In this document: piece after piece, positions 18,251 to 26,826 of the stretch
How the letters are laid out: each line of letters opens with the position of its first letter
Position numbering within the stretch: position 1 is the first letter of the stretch
DNA from: JABCPE02 sp963506915
Lineage (GTDB): Bacteria; Bacteroidota; Bacteroidia; Flavobacteriales; Weeksellaceae
Reading direction: 5' to 3'
Length of the DNA: 64,000 nt
Assembly (NCBI GenBank): GCA_963506915.1
Contig: CAUORE010000002.1
Span: forward strand, 34,303-98,302
Translations under genes and position numbers: made by a program
The notes under the pieces: generated by a model
Seen by the model: only the letters and a program-made list of their open reading frames with translations
Told to the model about the DNA's origin: nothing
Databases searched by the model: none

Positions 18251-18970
18251 TCAGTACAGCAGTTTTATTTCTTTATGATAAAACCTTTTCAGACCTTCAT
18301 TTTCGAGGTCTATCCATAGGTGTCCTTGTCCATCTACTTTTTTGATTATGCCATTTTGTCTTATTTTGTCCATTTCAAAAACAGAAATTTCATCTTTTTT
18401 AAATAAAAAATGATGATATTGGTCTAATATTTCTTCGGAAGAAACAGGCTCAAAAACCTTTTCTAAAAAAAATGCGTGCATTTCTTTTGTCCAGTTTTCT
18501 AAATCAAATTCCTTTTTGGTTTGGGTAAGAATAGAGCCTGCTTTTGGGAGATTTTGGAAATTTCGCTGCAAAAGATTCAGCCCTATACCGACTATAAAAT
18601 ACACATTATTCCCTATCTTCTTTTTCTCAATGAGCATTCCTGACACCTTTTTGTGATGGATAATGATATCATTAGGCCACTTGACTTCTACTTTTATTCC
18701 TGTCTTTTTGGCAATAAAATCGCGTAAAATGTTTGCGGTATGGAAATTGAATAAGGTATCCGACTGCGAAACTTCATTTTGCAGCAAAGCCATAGAAAAA
18801 GCCAGATTTTGGTTCGGAGCCGTATCCCAAGTGTTGCCATACTGCCCTCTTCCTTTAGTTTGGTCAAAGGTGTAGAGTGTCAGTTCCCTGATGCCATCAT
18901 GGCTTTTTAGTAAGTTGATAATCTCATCATTAGTAGATGAACACTGCTGAATATAAAATAATGTATCCAC
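18251..18970 (-). CDS. birA: Biotin-[acetyl-CoA-carboxylase] ligase (BirA, no DNA-binding domain)
   Basis: 239 residues. Activates biotin with ATP and attaches it to the biotin carboxyl carrier protein. The biotinoyl-AMP loop KGRGQYGNTW is at 39-48, and the catalytic-lysine motif KWPND at 97-101 is intact, followed by KKVSGMLIE. There is no helix-turn-helix N-terminus, so it is a class I (non-regulatory) ligase. Convergent with the LptF/G gene and divergent from rsfS. Confidence 0.93.
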   Translation of the reverse strand: MDTLFYIQQCSSTNDEIINLLKSHDGIRELTLYTFDQTKGRGQYGNTWDTAPNQNLAFSMALLQNEVSQSDTLFNFHTANILRDFIAKKTGIKVEVKWPNDIIIHHKKVSGMLIEKKKIGNNVYFIVGIGLNLLQRNFQNLPKAGSILTQTKKEFDLENWTKEMHAFFLEKVFEPVSSEEILDQYHHFLFKKDEISVFEMDKIRQNGIIKKVDGQGHLWIDLENEGLKRFYHKEIKLLY

Positions 18971-19007
18971 TTCATAAATTTATGACGGATAAATATAAAA
19001 ATATTTC

Positions 19008-19037
19008 TTTGATTTAAAGTAAAAAAGAATAAATTTG
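19008..19037 (+). promoter_or_regulatory. Promoter of the rsfS-ftsH operon
   Basis: TTTG (19008-19011), an 18-base spacer, then TAaaTTTG (19030-19037). This is one of the best matches to the Bacteroidota sigma-70 consensus in the window. The rsfS ATG is 24 bases downstream. Confidence 0.75.
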
Positions 19038-19060
19038 CAACTAATACAATATATATCTAA

Positions 19061-19441
19061 ATGAGTATAAAATCAGAAAAACAACTTCTAATAAACACCA
19101 TCATAGACAGTATCCAAGACACCAAAGGTGAGGATATTAGAATTTTGGATCTTACCAACATAGAAAATGCCGCTGCAGACTATTTCATTATCTGTAGCGC
19201 AAATTCAAACACGCAGGTAAATGCTATCGCAGGAAATATCGAGAGAAGAGTAAGAAATGAGCTCAAAGAACGCCCATGGCATACCGAAGGTGAAGAAAAC
19301 GCACTTTGGGTTTTAGTGGATTACATCTCCGTGGTGGTGCATGTTTTCCAAAAACATATCCGCGAATACTATGATATAGAAGACCTTTGGAGTGATGCCA
19401 AAGTCACTGTGATAGAAAATCAAGACAATTTATTTAACTAA
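19061..19441 (+). CDS. rsfS: Ribosome silencing factor RsfS
   Basis: 126 residues. Binds ribosomal protein uL14 and blocks subunit joining when nutrients are low. Conserved blocks DYFIICSANSNTQVNAI (about 43-59) and the WVLVDYISVVVHVFQ strand with YYDIEDLWSDA near the C-terminus are diagnostic for the family. Normal length. First gene of an operon with ftsH, which begins 13 bases later; the same pair is common in Bacteroidota. Confidence 0.94.
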   Translation: MSIKSEKQLLINTIIDSIQDTKGEDIRILDLTNIENAAADYFIICSANSNTQVNAIAGNIERRVRNELKERPWHTEGEENALWVLVDYISVVVHVFQKHIREYYDIEDLWSDAKVTVIENQDNLFN

Positions 19442-19454
19442 GAAAAATATATGT

Positions 19455-21458
19455 ATGAACAAAGGATTTAATTGGTTCTATGTAGTCATTCTCATCGCAT
19501 TGGGAATGCTCTTTTATCCTATGCTTAGCTCATCTTCTACGGTCAAATCGATAGATGAGGATACATTTTTCGGCTTAATGCAGCAAGGCAAAATAAAAGA
19601 GATAAAAGTATACCGAGACACACACAAAGCTGATATATTTTTAACTTCAGAAGCAAGAAAAAAAACTGAAGAGCAAAAAGATATAATGCTTCCTTTTTCA
19701 CAAGGAGCAAATCCAGATTTGGAATTATCCTATGGAGATCTAAAATATCTTCAAGAAAGATTTCATGAAATCAAAAAGACCAATTCTGAGATAAAAACTG
19801 TAATCAATTTTGGAGATTCTGGTTCCGCTATGAAGAGTACATTCATCTCCATGGCTATGTGGATTGGTTTTTCTGCCCTGCTCTACTATTTTCTTTTCAG
19901 AAGAATGGGCGGCGGTGGTGGAAGCAGCAGCGGTATGTTTAACATTGGGCGTTCTAAAGCCAAATTAGTTAGCGAAAAAGATGCTGTCATCACCTTTAAA
20001 GATGTAGCTGGTCTCGAAGGAGCAAAAGAAGAAGTACAGGAAGTTGTAGATTTCCTAAAAAACGCTGAAAAATACACTAAATTAGGTGGTAAAATTCCGA
20101 AAGGAGTACTACTTGTAGGGCCTCCAGGAACAGGGAAAACCCTCCTAGCAAAAGCTGTGGCAGGAGAAGCGAAAGTTCCTTTCTTCTCGCTTTCAGGGTC
20201 TGATTTTGTGGAAATGTTCGTAGGCGTGGGAGCTTCGCGTGTGCGTGACTTATTCGCCCAAGCAAAAGCAAAATCTCCTGCGATTATATTCATCGATGAG
20301 ATAGATGCCATTGGTAGAGCGAGAAGTAAAAGTAATTTCAGCGGAGCTAACGACGAGAGAGAAAATACTCTTAACCAGCTACTTACAGAGATGGATGGTT
20401 TCGGAACGGATACCAATGTCATCGTGATGGCGGCTACCAACCGTGCAGACATCTTGGACAAGGCTCTTCTTAGAGCAGGGAGATTTGATAGGGAAATTTA
20501 TGTAGACCTTCCTGAAGTCCACGAAAGAAGAGAAATTTTTGAAGTTCATCTAAAGAAAATCAAACTTGATGATTCTGTAGATAAAGAATTTTTAGCAAAA
20601 CAAACTCCTGGGTTTAGTGGTGCAGACATTGCGAATGTATGTAATGAGGCTGCCCTTATCGCTGCGAGAAACAGCCATGAAAGCGTTACTAAACAGGATT
20701 TCCTAGATGCTGTGGATAGAATCATTGGTGGTTTGGAAAAGAAAAGTTTGGCAATAAAACCTTCCGAAAAAAGAAGAGTTGCCATCCATGAAGCAGGACA
20801 TGCGACCATATCTTGGCTCACAGAACATGCCAATCCATTACTAAAAGTGACTATCGTTCCTAGAGGGCGTTCACTGGGTGCAGCTTGGTATCTTCCTGAG
20901 GAGAGACAGCTGACCACTACAGAGCAAATGCTGGATGAAATGTGTGCTACACTAGGAGGGCGTGCCGCTGAACAGGTTGTATATAATAATATATCTACTG
21001 GAGCGCTTTCTGACTTAGAAAAAGTAACCAAAAGAGCCCAAGCTATGGTTACCATATATGGTCTAAATGACAAAATAGGAAACATTTCTTACTATGACAG
21101 TTCTGGACAGTCTGAGTATAACTTTGGGAAACCATATTCAGAGCATACAGCGAAGACCATAGATGAAGAAATATCCAAACTCATTGAAAATCAATACCAA
21201 AGAGCCATCAGAATTTTAACTGAAAACAAAGAAAAGTTAGAGGCTCTAGCGGATAAACTTATTGAAAAAGAAGTGATTTTCAAGGAAGACTTGGAAGAAA
21301 TCTTTGGAAAGAGAGCATGGGAACCAGAAGTTGCAGAAACTTCTAAAAAAGAGGAACAAAATCTTACTCCAGCAGAAAACCCAGCTCCCGTGATTGACAA
21401 CACTCCAGAGGAAGAAAAACCTTCTGAAAATGATGAATCAAAAGATTCTCAATCATAA
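19455..21458 (+). CDS. ftsH: ATP-dependent zinc metalloprotease FtsH
   Basis: 667 residues. Membrane-anchored hexameric AAA+ protease that degrades misfolded membrane proteins and short-lived regulators. TM1 is near 8-24 and TM2 near 130-148, with a small periplasmic domain between. Walker A GPPGTGKT is at 222-229, Walker B FIDEID at 279-284, SRH arginines near 340-343, and the zinc site HEAGH at 445-449. The C-terminus carries an acidic, Glu/Pro-rich tail after about 620. Transcribed with rsfS; terminated by a strong hairpin at 21468. Confidence 0.97.
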   Translation: MNKGFNWFYVVILIALGMLFYPMLSSSSTVKSIDEDTFFGLMQQGKIKEIKVYRDTHKADIFLTSEARKKTEEQKDIMLPFSQGANPDLELSYGDLKYLQERFHEIKKTNSEIKTVINFGDSGSAMKSTFISMAMWIGFSALLYYFLFRRMGGGGGSSSGMFNIGRSKAKLVSEKDAVITFKDVAGLEGAKEEVQEVVDFLKNAEKYTKLGGKIPKGVLLVGPPGTGKTLLAKAVAGEAKVPFFSLSGSDFVEMFVGVGASRVRDLFAQAKAKSPAIIFIDEIDAIGRARSKSNFSGANDERENTLNQLLTEMDGFGTDTNVIVMAATNRADILDKALLRAGRFDREIYVDLPEVHERREIFEVHLKKIKLDDSVDKEFLAKQTPGFSGADIANVCNEAALIAARNSHESVTKQDFLDAVDRIIGGLEKKSLAIKPSEKRRVAIHEAGHATISWLTEHANPLLKVTIVPRGRSLGAAWYLPEERQLTTTEQMLDEMCATLGGRAAEQVVYNNISTGALSDLEKVTKRAQAMVTIYGLNDKIGNISYYDSSGQSEYNFGKPYSEHTAKTIDEEISKLIENQYQRAIRILTENKEKLEALADKLIEKEVIFKEDLEEIFGKRAWEPEVAETSKKEEQNLTPAENPAPVIDNTPEEEKPSENDESKDSQS

Positions 21459-21467
21459 TTTAAATCA

Positions 21468-21497
21468 AACCTCTCTATAATCAGAGAGGTTTTTTTA
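21468..21497 (+). terminator. Terminator after ftsH
   Basis: A 9-bp perfect stem AACCTCTCT / AGAGAGGTT with a 6-base loop and seven T residues following. Starts 9 bases after the ftsH stop. Confidence 0.9.
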
Positions 21498-21660
21498 TTC
21501 ACAAAAACCAAGATTTATACTTTTTTGCAAAATTCTTCGTTATTTAATTCAAATAATATCAATTTTATTCATCATTTCTTACATAAAATCTGTTTATTTT
21601 TTGATTTATTCAAAATTATTATTAACTTCGTAACCTAGTAGGATAATTTTTGTATTGTAA

Positions 21661-22245
21661 TTGAGCTTTTTTAAAAACTTATTCGGTAAAATCTTCGGTG
21701 GCGAAGAAAAAAATAAATCTCCTCAAGGTCTTCTTGATTATGGAGATACACTTAAGCATGCTGATGTTGATTATAAATTCGCTCAGCTATTTACTCTCTC
21801 TGGAGGTGTTTTTAATTATTGTGGAAATGAAGCTGAAGCCCTTCCTATCCTCCATAAAATCATAGATTCTGAAAATATAACTTCTGTTTTCTGCTGTGAT
21901 GAGGATTTACAGAAATTCTTAGACGCTACAAAAACTTCTTATACAAAATGTCTGGATAAACGAAATGATGCTGCGTTTATCACTTGTGAATATTTGATTG
22001 CTTTTGATGCAAAAATCGTGCTTTCATGTGATAATATACTGCATTTTAGTAATCAGATGCTTCCCGAAAAAATCATCATCATGGCCAATGTTTCACAGAT
22101 AGTGGAAGACCTCAGCGAAGCCATGTCAAGAATAAAACGGAAAAGTCATATTAAAAAAATAACATCAATAAGTGGTGGAAAATCAAATTTAGACAATCCA
22201 AACAAGAAATATCCAAAACTTTTCTTACTTTTGCTCGAAGATTAA
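21661..22245 (+). CDS. LUD-domain protein (LutC/YkgG-like)
   Basis: 194 residues from a TTG start; no in-frame ATG is available near the N-terminus, and the encoded start MSFFKNLFGKIFGG is a plausible amphipathic beginning. The body matches a small LUD (lactate-utilisation) domain protein, with CEYLIAFDAKIVLSCDNI around 117-134 and MANVSQIVEDLSEAM. Family members are involved in lactate oxidation, but this one stands alone beside cdsA, and the flavobacterial homologues have no proven role. It is separated from ftsH by a terminator and a 200-base gap holding no other gene. Confidence 0.7.
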   Translation: MSFFKNLFGKIFGGEEKNKSPQGLLDYGDTLKHADVDYKFAQLFTLSGGVFNYCGNEAEALPILHKIIDSENITSVFCCDEDLQKFLDATKTSYTKCLDKRNDAAFITCEYLIAFDAKIVLSCDNILHFSNQMLPEKIIIMANVSQIVEDLSEAMSRIKRKSHIKKITSISGGKSNLDNPNKKYPKLFLLLLED

Positions 22246-22265
22246 TTTTTTTAAATTTCTAGATT

Positions 22266-23138
22266 TTGGATAAGAATTTAATTCAGCGTACTATTTCTGG
22301 AGCAGTCTATGGTTTGGTCATTTTTCTATGCACTACTCATTTCGGCTCTGTTTACTTAAAAGATTTCCTAAATATCGATGTAAAACAAGAGTACTTGTAC
22401 CTTTCTTTTATTTCATTTTTAATAGTGGTAGGTGCTTGGGAAGCGATTAAAATAATGAAATTCGGTGAAGGATGGTGGAAATGGATAGTTTTCCCAGTGG
22501 GATTTATCGTTTTTTATAGATTTGGGATAAGATTCCTAAATCATGATTTTTATTTTATTTTTAATATCCAAGAGCTTTTGGGTATTGCCCTAGTTTTCAT
22601 CGCTTCATTTACTTTATTCAAATACCCTAATGAACTTTATTATGACAATGGGAAACTGATATTCATCGTAATTTATGTATTTCTCTCGTTTTCATTTGCA
22701 TTAGGGCTTCCTATGTTTAATTATTCCGAAAAACATTTTGGCTGGGAGACTTTTGTCTTGTTTACGCTAATATGGAGCAGTGATGGTTTTGCGTATTTTG
22801 CTGGAAGAATGTTCGGAAAGCATAAAATGGCTCCGAAAATCAGCCCGAAAAAAACTTGGGAAGGTTTTGCTGGTGGAGTAATCTGCACTTTGATTTTAGG
22901 ATTCTTCATTGAACAAAACATGCCCGAACTGAGAGGAAACTGGATTATCATTGGGCTTCTTGTTTCTGTTTTTGCTCCTCTTGGAGACTTGGTAGAAAGT
23001 CAGCTGAAAAGAACTTTCGGCGTGAAAGACAGCGGAAACATAATCCCTGGGCATGGCGGTGTACTGGACAGACTGGACAGCTTCATCCTATGTGCACCTG
23101 TGGTATATTTATATTTTATTATAGAAAACTTAATTTAA
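22266..23138 (+). CDS. cdsA: Phosphatidate cytidylyltransferase CdsA
   Basis: 290 residues starting at TTG (MDKNLIQRTISG). Makes CDP-diacylglycerol from CTP and phosphatidic acid in the inner membrane. About eight transmembrane helices precede the diagnostic C-terminal signature GDLVESQLKR...KDSGNIIPGHGGVLDRLDS (about residues 240-275). The TTG start is supported because the family begins with a short polar stretch before TM1. Followed 12 bases later by psd, giving the two successive enzymes of phosphatidylethanolamine synthesis (PssA is elsewhere). Confidence 0.95.
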   Translation: MDKNLIQRTISGAVYGLVIFLCTTHFGSVYLKDFLNIDVKQEYLYLSFISFLIVVGAWEAIKIMKFGEGWWKWIVFPVGFIVFYRFGIRFLNHDFYFIFNIQELLGIALVFIASFTLFKYPNELYYDNGKLIFIVIYVFLSFSFALGLPMFNYSEKHFGWETFVLFTLIWSSDGFAYFAGRMFGKHKMAPKISPKKTWEGFAGGVICTLILGFFIEQNMPELRGNWIIIGLLVSVFAPLGDLVESQLKRTFGVKDSGNIIPGHGGVLDRLDSFILCAPVVYLYFIIENLI

Positions 23139-23150
23139 ATACATAAAATT

Positions 23151-23807
23151 ATGACACTTCATAGAGAAGGAAAAGGGACTATTATCGTTTCTTTATTGGT
23201 TTTGACCTTGCTATCTGCCATTTCGCACTTTTTCCTTGGTAGATATTCGGTATTGGTAACCCTACCTTTACTTATTTTATTCTGCTTGGTTGTTTGGTTT
23301 TTCCGCGTTCCAAACAGAAATATTTCAGAACACACGGACACTGTGGTGGCGCCTGTTGATGGAAAGGTAGTAATGATAAAAGAAGTGGAAGAAGACGAAG
23401 TTTTGAAAACAAAATGCCTTCAGATTTCTATTTTCATGTCGCCTCTCAATGTGCATATATGCAGATATCCTGTGACAGGAAAAGTTTCCTACAGAAAATA
23501 CCACGCTGGGAAATACCTGATGGCTTGGAATGAAAAATCATCCACAGAAAACGAAAGAACAACGATAGCTGTGGATACTCTAACCAACCAAAAAGTAGTA
23601 TTCAGACAGATAGCAGGATATGTCGCAAGAAGAATCGTAATGTATTCAGAAGTGGGCGATGATGCCAAAGCAGGGCACGAGCTGGGCTTTATCAAATTCG
23701 GTTCTAGGATGGATGTTTTCTTACCAATCGGCACAGAAGTTCTCTGCAAAATAGGAGACATTACCACAGGAGGTATTGATGTAATCGCAAAACTGAAAAA
23801 CGCATAA
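23151..23807 (+). CDS. psd: Phosphatidylserine decarboxylase proenzyme
   Basis: 218 residues, the short archaeal/Bacteroidota-type Psd. Converts phosphatidylserine to phosphatidylethanolamine with a pyruvoyl group produced by self-cleavage at G184-S185 (KFGSRMDVF). Two N-terminal transmembrane segments (about 11-30, 35-52) anchor it. Other conserved blocks are APVDGKV (67-73) and SPLNVHICRYPVTG (97-110). Co-transcribed with cdsA. Confidence 0.95.
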   Translation: MTLHREGKGTIIVSLLVLTLLSAISHFFLGRYSVLVTLPLLILFCLVVWFFRVPNRNISEHTDTVVAPVDGKVVMIKEVEEDEVLKTKCLQISIFMSPLNVHICRYPVTGKVSYRKYHAGKYLMAWNEKSSTENERTTIAVDTLTNQKVVFRQIAGYVARRIVMYSEVGDDAKAGHELGFIKFGSRMDVFLPIGTEVLCKIGDITTGGIDVIAKLKNA

Positions 23808-23814
23808 AAAACTA

Positions 23815-23845
23815 AAGCTGCCAAATAATAATGGCAGCTTTTTTA
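23815..23845. terminator. Bidirectional terminator between psd and the DHH phosphoesterase gene
   Basis: Perfect 8-bp stem AAGCTGCC / GGCAGCTT with a 10-base loop (23815-23840), flanked by T-rich sequence on the right and A-rich sequence on the left. Suited to convergent genes. Confidence 0.85.
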
Positions 23846-24847
23846 TATTCCTTCTTTTTCTACAATTTTCTTAAAGTCTGATATTGTTTCTTCCAGAGAT
23901 TTCAGATATTTTCCTCCAGCGGCGTTAATATGTCCGCCGCCATTGAAATATTTTCTAGCGAACTGATTGACATCCACATCTTCTTTGGAGCGGAAAGATA
24001 TTTTGATAAAATCTTCATAAAGGTCTTCCATAAAGAAAGCCGAAACCTTCACACCAGCGAGGCTCAGTCCATAATTTACAAAACCATCGGTATCTCCTTT
24101 TTCAAAGCCAAATTCCTGCAATTCAGTTCGTTTCAGCCAAAGAACAGCTATTTCATTATCTTTAACCAATTCTACTCGCCCTAAAATCAAGGAAAGCAGT
24201 TTCAGACGGCTCACTGTATTATTATCCCAAGTGTTAGAACTAATCTCGGCAGGATTTGCGCCTTTTTCTATTAAATTTGCGATAATTCTGTGTGTAGTTG
24301 CACTTGTGGAACGGTACCGAAAACCTCCTGTATCGGTCATTATCCCTGTATATAGGCATTTTGCGGTGTTTTCATCAACTAAATTTTCCTGTCCCAGCGC
24401 TTCTATAAAATGATAAACCATCTGCGAAGTAGCAGGAATATTAGTATCAGAATAGACAAAATCAAACTCACCAGGCTGCTGGTGGTGGTCTATCAGGATT
24501 TTAACAGCTTTGGAATTGCTTACCCAGTCGCCCACCATGCCTATCCTAGTATAAGTATTAAAATCCAAACAAAATACTACATCCGCCGCCTCTATCAGCT
24601 CTATGGCTTTTCTTTTTTTATACTCTGCGATGGTTATTTTTTTTGCTTCGGGCATCCATTTTAGGAACTTTGGGAAGTCGTTAGGAACGATGATTTCCGC
24701 CTCTACGCCTCTATTCCTAAGGAAATGCTTAAGCCCAAGACTACTCCCGATGGCATCTCCATCAGGATTATAATGGGTAACGATTACTATTTTTTCTTTT
24801 ACTGAAATCAGATTTTCTATCTCTGATAAAGCCTCTTTACTAAACAT
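23843..24847 (-). CDS. DHH family phosphoesterase (NrnA-like nanoRNase/pAp phosphatase)
   Basis: 334 residues. The DHH domain motifs are complete: HYNPDGDAIGSSLG (25-38, D29 and D31), a CLDF strand (D95) and IDHH (119-122), plus the DHHA1 motif FNGGGHINAAGG near 310-320. Family members degrade 2-5 nt RNA and/or 3'-phosphoadenosine-5'-phosphate; the specificity here is inferred only. Convergent with psd, and followed upstream by the AT-rich ATPase-Toprim gene on the same strand. Confidence 0.9.
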   Translation of the reverse strand: MFSKEALSEIENLISVKEKIVIVTHYNPDGDAIGSSLGLKHFLRNRGVEAEIIVPNDFPKFLKWMPEAKKITIAEYKKRKAIELIEAADVVFCLDFNTYTRIGMVGDWVSNSKAVKILIDHHQQPGEFDFVYSDTNIPATSQMVYHFIEALGQENLVDENTAKCLYTGIMTDTGGFRYRSTSATTHRIIANLIEKGANPAEISSNTWDNNTVSRLKLLSLILGRVELVKDNEIAVLWLKRTELQEFGFEKGDTDGFVNYGLSLAGVKVSAFFMEDLYEDFIKISFRSKEDVDVNQFARKYFNGGGHINAAGGKYLKSLEETISDFKKIVEKEGI

Positions 24848-24897
24848 AAACTCAAATATTCCGTAAATATATTTATATGATTTTACTCTTCTTCTTT

Positions 24898-26805
24898 TTA
24901 ATTATCATCAATAATTTCTTGAGGAAAAACAGCTCTTAATACTTGTTTTGCTTCCTCCGAATCTTTTAAAAATATTAAAGAGTCATTAGAATATTTTCCT
25001 GATTTATATCTTAATAAATCCTCAATTTCTTTTAAGAGCCCTTTATTATTATAAACTTTTATAGCTTTTGAATAATCTTTTTCGTTTATAATTTTTTCTA
25101 TTTCTTCCTTTCTTTTATTATAGAGGTTATCTATATCTATTTTGGTAATAAATTCATGAAAATTGTCTTTAATTTCCTGCTTATTTTTGGCCTTGTTTAC
25201 ATGCTCTTCAGAAAAAACATAATTAATGTAAGATGTGACATAATTAGATATCTGTTGTTCTTTATCTTTTTCAAGTTTATCAAATACCTTTTTTTTCAAT
25301 TTTTCAATATCAATTTTTTCATCTCTTCTTTTGGTAAAAAATTGAATAAATTCATCTAATAAAAACAAATTTTCTATTTCAGCAACTGAATATACATATA
25401 TGTTTTCATTACGAAATTTATTAATTTGCTCATCTGTTCTAAAATCTCTATCTACAATACCAATAGCTGTACTATTTTTATTAGGTATCTTGTTAAAAGC
25501 TCTCGTATAATTAATTACATTTGAACAGCCTTCTAAGGGTATTATAGTATAATTAGGAAATAAGATTTCATATATTTGAATATCTAAACTACTTTTCTTT
25601 CCTTCACAAAAAAGAATTTTTTTTCTACTCCCTAAAATTTTCATTAATAGACTATCAGGTATATCATTTTCGGGTATAGGTTCTATTTCCCATTTACTAG
25701 GAAATTGAAAGTCTTTTATCCAATATTTATTTGCCTTTCGAGAAGAAGCAAACTCTAAATCATGTGTTAAATAAATAAATTTACAATCCCTTCTTTCATT
25801 CTCTAATCTATCCCATAGCTTATTAACAATTGCTTTATGAAGATACATTTCAGGTTCATCAATAATTATTATTGCATTATCAGAAGCTAATAATACTCTT
25901 CCAATTAAAAAGAATATATTTTTTTCTCCATCACTCATTTGATAAGCAGGATACTCCTCTAAACTCTCCTTAACTTTAATTTTAAGATTATTATTATCAT
26001 CATAAAACATTTCTCTGTGCTCTATTAGAAAATTCCAAATATTAATAGCTTTATCTAATTTAATTGGAGAGTACTCTTTTATGTTTACATACCCATTTTC
26101 CTTCAATTTACGATGTATAATACTCTCTGTATATGTCTTTTCTGCAAAAAAAACATTTAAAATGTATTTATAATCAGCTACATATTTCCTTGTTTCTTCA
26201 TACGGTATAGTGTCATTATAAGATAAATTATATGTTATTTTACTATCTATAATGTTTGTTTCAATTTTTTTATATTCAGATGTTGATTTTTCTAAATTGG
26301 GAACACTATCAAATGTTGGTATAATCAGTAATTTTTGAGCAGGTATTACAATTCCTATTTTTTCATTAAAATTATATTTTATATTAGTTGCTAATGTTGA
26401 TTTTCCTGAGCCATTAGCTCCTACAACTACTGTATTCTCTGAAATAAAATCTAATGATTTATAAAAATTATACCTTTCATAACCTGCTTTTACTTTATTA
26501 GTAGGATAATTATAATTTGATATTTCAGGATAGAAAGGTATTAGACTTTCGATTTCTTTTAATTTTTCAATATCTATAGAATTTCTTACTTCTTGCCCTA
26601 TTTTCTGAAAAAAGTCTTTAGGGATTGGTTTCTCATCGTCTTCTATATCTTTTAGAATTAACTCTAAATATTCTTTTATATCCTTAACTTCATTACATAC
26701 ACTTTCACATCCATTCTGTATATTATTCTTATTGAAAAAATCTATTAATGTGTCTACAACTTTTTTATTATCTATAATGATAGTTAGTAAATCCTCTTTG
26801 CTCAT
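24898..26805 (-). CDS. AAA/ABC-type ATPase fused to a Toprim (DUF4435-like) domain; PARIS AriA-AriB-like or OLD-like defence protein
   Basis: 635 residues. Residues 1-115 form a helical acidic N-terminus. An ABC/AAA15 ATPase domain follows: Walker A GANGSGKST at 129-137, signature MSDGEKN at 290-296, Walker B IIIIDEPE at 312-319, and H-switch THD at 347-349. From about 395 a Toprim-like domain begins: ILFCEGKKS (E401), GIVDRDF (D452, D454) and EIENLFL (476-482). These are typical of DUF4435, the nuclease part of PARIS AriB. PARIS senses phage anti-restriction proteins and then triggers tRNA cleavage; the one-gene form joins AriA and AriB. It is clearly more AT-rich than its housekeeping neighbours and sits 21 bases after lepA, suggesting acquisition. 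An OLD-family nuclease is the alternative. Confidence 0.72.
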   Translation of the reverse strand: MSKEDLLTIIIDNKKVVDTLIDFFNKNNIQNGCESVCNEVKDIKEYLELILKDIEDDEKPIPKDFFQKIGQEVRNSIDIEKLKEIESLIPFYPEISNYNYPTNKVKAGYERYNFYKSLDFISENTVVVGANGSGKSTLATNIKYNFNEKIGIVIPAQKLLIIPTFDSVPNLEKSTSEYKKIETNIIDSKITYNLSYNDTIPYEETRKYVADYKYILNVFFAEKTYTESIIHRKLKENGYVNIKEYSPIKLDKAINIWNFLIEHREMFYDDNNNLKIKVKESLEEYPAYQMSDGEKNIFFLIGRVLLASDNAIIIIDEPEMYLHKAIVNKLWDRLENERRDCKFIYLTHDLEFASSRKANKYWIKDFQFPSKWEIEPIPENDIPDSLLMKILGSRKKILFCEGKKSSLDIQIYEILFPNYTIIPLEGCSNVINYTRAFNKIPNKNSTAIGIVDRDFRTDEQINKFRNENIYVYSVAEIENLFLLDEFIQFFTKRRDEKIDIEKLKKKVFDKLEKDKEQQISNYVTSYINYVFSEEHVNKAKNKQEIKDNFHEFITKIDIDNLYNKRKEEIEKIINEKDYSKAIKVYNNKGLLKEIEDLLRYKSGKYSNDSLIFLKDSEEAKQVLRAVFPQEIIDDN

Positions 26806-26826
26806 AATTTTTATACATTATCCATT

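Noticed and set aside
19886..20461. Long antisense frame inside ftsH
   Set aside because: Overlaps the AAA+ core of ftsH, which carries all diagnostic motifs in the plus frame.
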